A DNA stretch of 14,846 nt from Candidatus Gastranaerophilales bacterium (lineage in GTDB: Bacteria; Cyanobacteriota; Vampirovibrionia; Gastranaerophilales; Gastranaerophilaceae). Position numbers and translations under genes: made by a program. Shown here piece by piece: positions 13,917-14,846 of this stretch (the stretch's first letter is position 1; the number at the start of each line of letters is the position of its first letter). The notes under the pieces are model-generated. The model was not told where the DNA came from and searched no databases. It saw only the letters and a list, made by a program, of their open reading frames with translations. The stretch spans positions 1 to 14,846 of the forward strand of contig CALUVK010000026.1 of assembly GCA_944324205.1 (NCBI GenBank). The letters run 5' to 3'.

Positions 13917-14846
13917 TTATACATTACCGTAGTAAGCGTCAATGTAGATTTTCTTGATATCAGACATCAAAGGATATGCCGGGTTAGCACCTGTGCACTG
14001 GTCATCGAATGCCAATTCTACAAGTTCATCCAGATTATCCATAAATGTTTGTTCATCTACACCAAAGTCTTTGATTGATTTTGGAAGTTCAATCTTAGTC
14101 ATCAAATCATCTACGGCATTAAGCAGTAATTGTACTTTTTCGTCATCATTATTACCGCCCAAACCAAGTTCATCAGCAATCTGACCGTATTTAGCCTTAG
14201 CATTCGGGAACTTGTATTGCGGGAATATTGCCTGCTTATGCGGTGCATCAGATGAGTTATATTTCATAACCTGTCTGATAAGAAGAGCGTTAGCTACACC
14301 GTGCGGTACGTGATACATTGCACCAAGCTTGTGAGCCATAGAGTGGCACAATCCTAAGAAAGAGTTAGCAAATGACATACCTGCAATTGTTGCAGCGTAG
14401 TGCATTTTTTCTCTTGCAAGCGGATCGTTAGCACCTTCTCTATAAGAACGTTCAAGATATCTAAAGATTAACTTGGTTGCTTCTAATGCATTTGAATTAG
14501 TAAAGTTTGTAGCCATATTAGATACATAAGCTTCAAATGCGTGAACTAAAGCGTCGATACCGGAAGCTGCAGTTAAGCCTTTTGGCATACCGTCTACAAA
14601 GTTCGGGTCAACGATTGCCATATTAGGTGTCAGAGCGTAATCAGCGATTGCATATTTTACGTGAGTTTCATCATCAGTAATAATAGCAAACGGAGTTACT
14701 TCCGAACCTGTACCGGAGGTTGTAGGAATAGCAACCATTGTAGCTTTCTTACCTAATTCAGGTATAGAGCAGATTCTCTTTCTGATATCCATAAATCTCA
14801 TTGCGATATCTTCAAAGTTTGTATCAGGCTGTTCATACAATAACCA
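13917..14846 (-). CDS. adhE: Aldehyde-alcohol dehydrogenase AdhE, C-terminal iron alcohol dehydrogenase part (5' end outside window)
   Basis: 309 residues visible; the frame stays open through the right edge (starting ...WLLYEQPDTNFED), so the N-terminus is missing. YEQPDTNFEDIAMRFMDIRKRI is typical of the linker region of full-length AdhE, not of stand-alone iron alcohol dehydrogenases. That favours the bifunctional enzyme, which turns acetyl-CoA to acetaldehyde and ethanol with two NADH in fermentation. Iron-binding residues are intact: D98, H102 (GIDALVHAF), H168 and H182 (visible numbering), with the same spacing (4, 66, 14) as I recall for E. coli AdhE. NAD-binding PTTSGTGSEVTPF (41-53) is present. 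It ends in its own terminator. Presence of AdhE points to an anaerobic or facultative fermenter. Confidence 0.95.
   Translation of the reverse strand, partial: WLLYEQPDTNFEDIAMRFMDIRKRICSIPELGKKATMVAIPTTSGTGSEVTPFAIITDDETHVKYAIADYALTPNMAIVDPNFVDGMPKGLTAASGIDALVHAFEAYVSNMATNFTNSNALEATKLIFRYLERSYREGANDPLAREKMHYAATIAGMSFANSFLGLCHSMAHKLGAMYHVPHGVANALLIRQVMKYNSSDAPHKQAIFPQYKFPNAKAKYGQIADELGLGGNNDDEKVQLLLNAVDDLMTKIELPKSIKDFGVDEQTFMDNLDELVELAFDDQCTGANPAYPLMSDIKKIYIDAYYGNV

Noticed and set aside
1..14846. tRNA, rRNA or intact insertion sequence
   Set aside because: No cloverleaf or rRNA-like segment and no intact transposase were seen on either strand; only the broken RAYT fragment is mobile-related.

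Overview
The window is a low-GC bacterial chromosome segment carrying ordinary housekeeping genes (TsaD, Obg/CgtA, the C-terminal half of AdhE), two soluble sensor histidine kinases, a HEAT-repeat protein, and a degenerate GspE/PilB-like ATPase with an MshEN-type N-terminus. My best guess is a fermentative, gut-type non-photosynthetic relative of the cyanobacteria (Vampirovibrionia/Melainabacteria, such as Gastranaerophilales). The hints are the AT-rich base composition, AdhE fermentation, an MshEN/GspE family protein, degenerate 7-mer repeats like those of cyanobacterial intergenic DNA, and a REP/RAYT remnant. This placement is inference and only moderately sure; no rRNA or tRNA gene is present to settle it.

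Left region (1-1590). A LysM protein with a lysine-rich middle and an Ala/Gly-rich end runs off the left edge on the minus strand. Upstream of it on the same strand is an XRE-type repressor, and perfect palindromes lie in front of both genes. The 364-base stretch to the next gene is not empty: it holds a REP hairpin preceded by GTAG and, just behind it in the same orientation, the broken 5' end of a REP-associated (RAYT, Y1 family) transposase.

Middle region (1591-6547). A Cys-based phosphatase (plus strand) converges on a membrane acyltransferase (minus) with interlocked stop codons. Next come a HEAT-repeat protein with a strong terminator and a PAS/GAF-like cytosolic histidine kinase, both minus, then a small unrecognised plus-strand protein that converges on tsaD, again with interlocked stops.

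Right-centre (6544-13027). tsaD and obg diverge from a 37-base gap with overlapping -10 boxes. A second histidine kinase (receiver-like, GAF-like, HisKA/HATPase and an unassigned C-terminal tail) overlaps a single-domain response regulator by 26 bases. The regulator is followed by a 180-base block of degenerate CGTGAAT-like 7-mers bounded by a perfect 14-base inverted repeat, then by a GspE/PilB-like protein that keeps the P-loop but has lost the other catalytic boxes. Kinase, regulator and ATPase homologue probably act together, perhaps on a type IV pilus or type II secretion-like machine encoded elsewhere.

Right end (13028-14846). A nitroreductase-family flavoprotein and the adhE C-terminus lie on the minus strand, separated by a clear intrinsic terminator.

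Genome-wide habit. Starts fall into two classes: genes with a clear Shine-Dalgarno sequence, and genes whose -10 box ends 6 to 9 bases before the ATG with no Shine-Dalgarno, which suggests leaderless mRNAs. Several promoters share an extended -10, TGNTATAAT.
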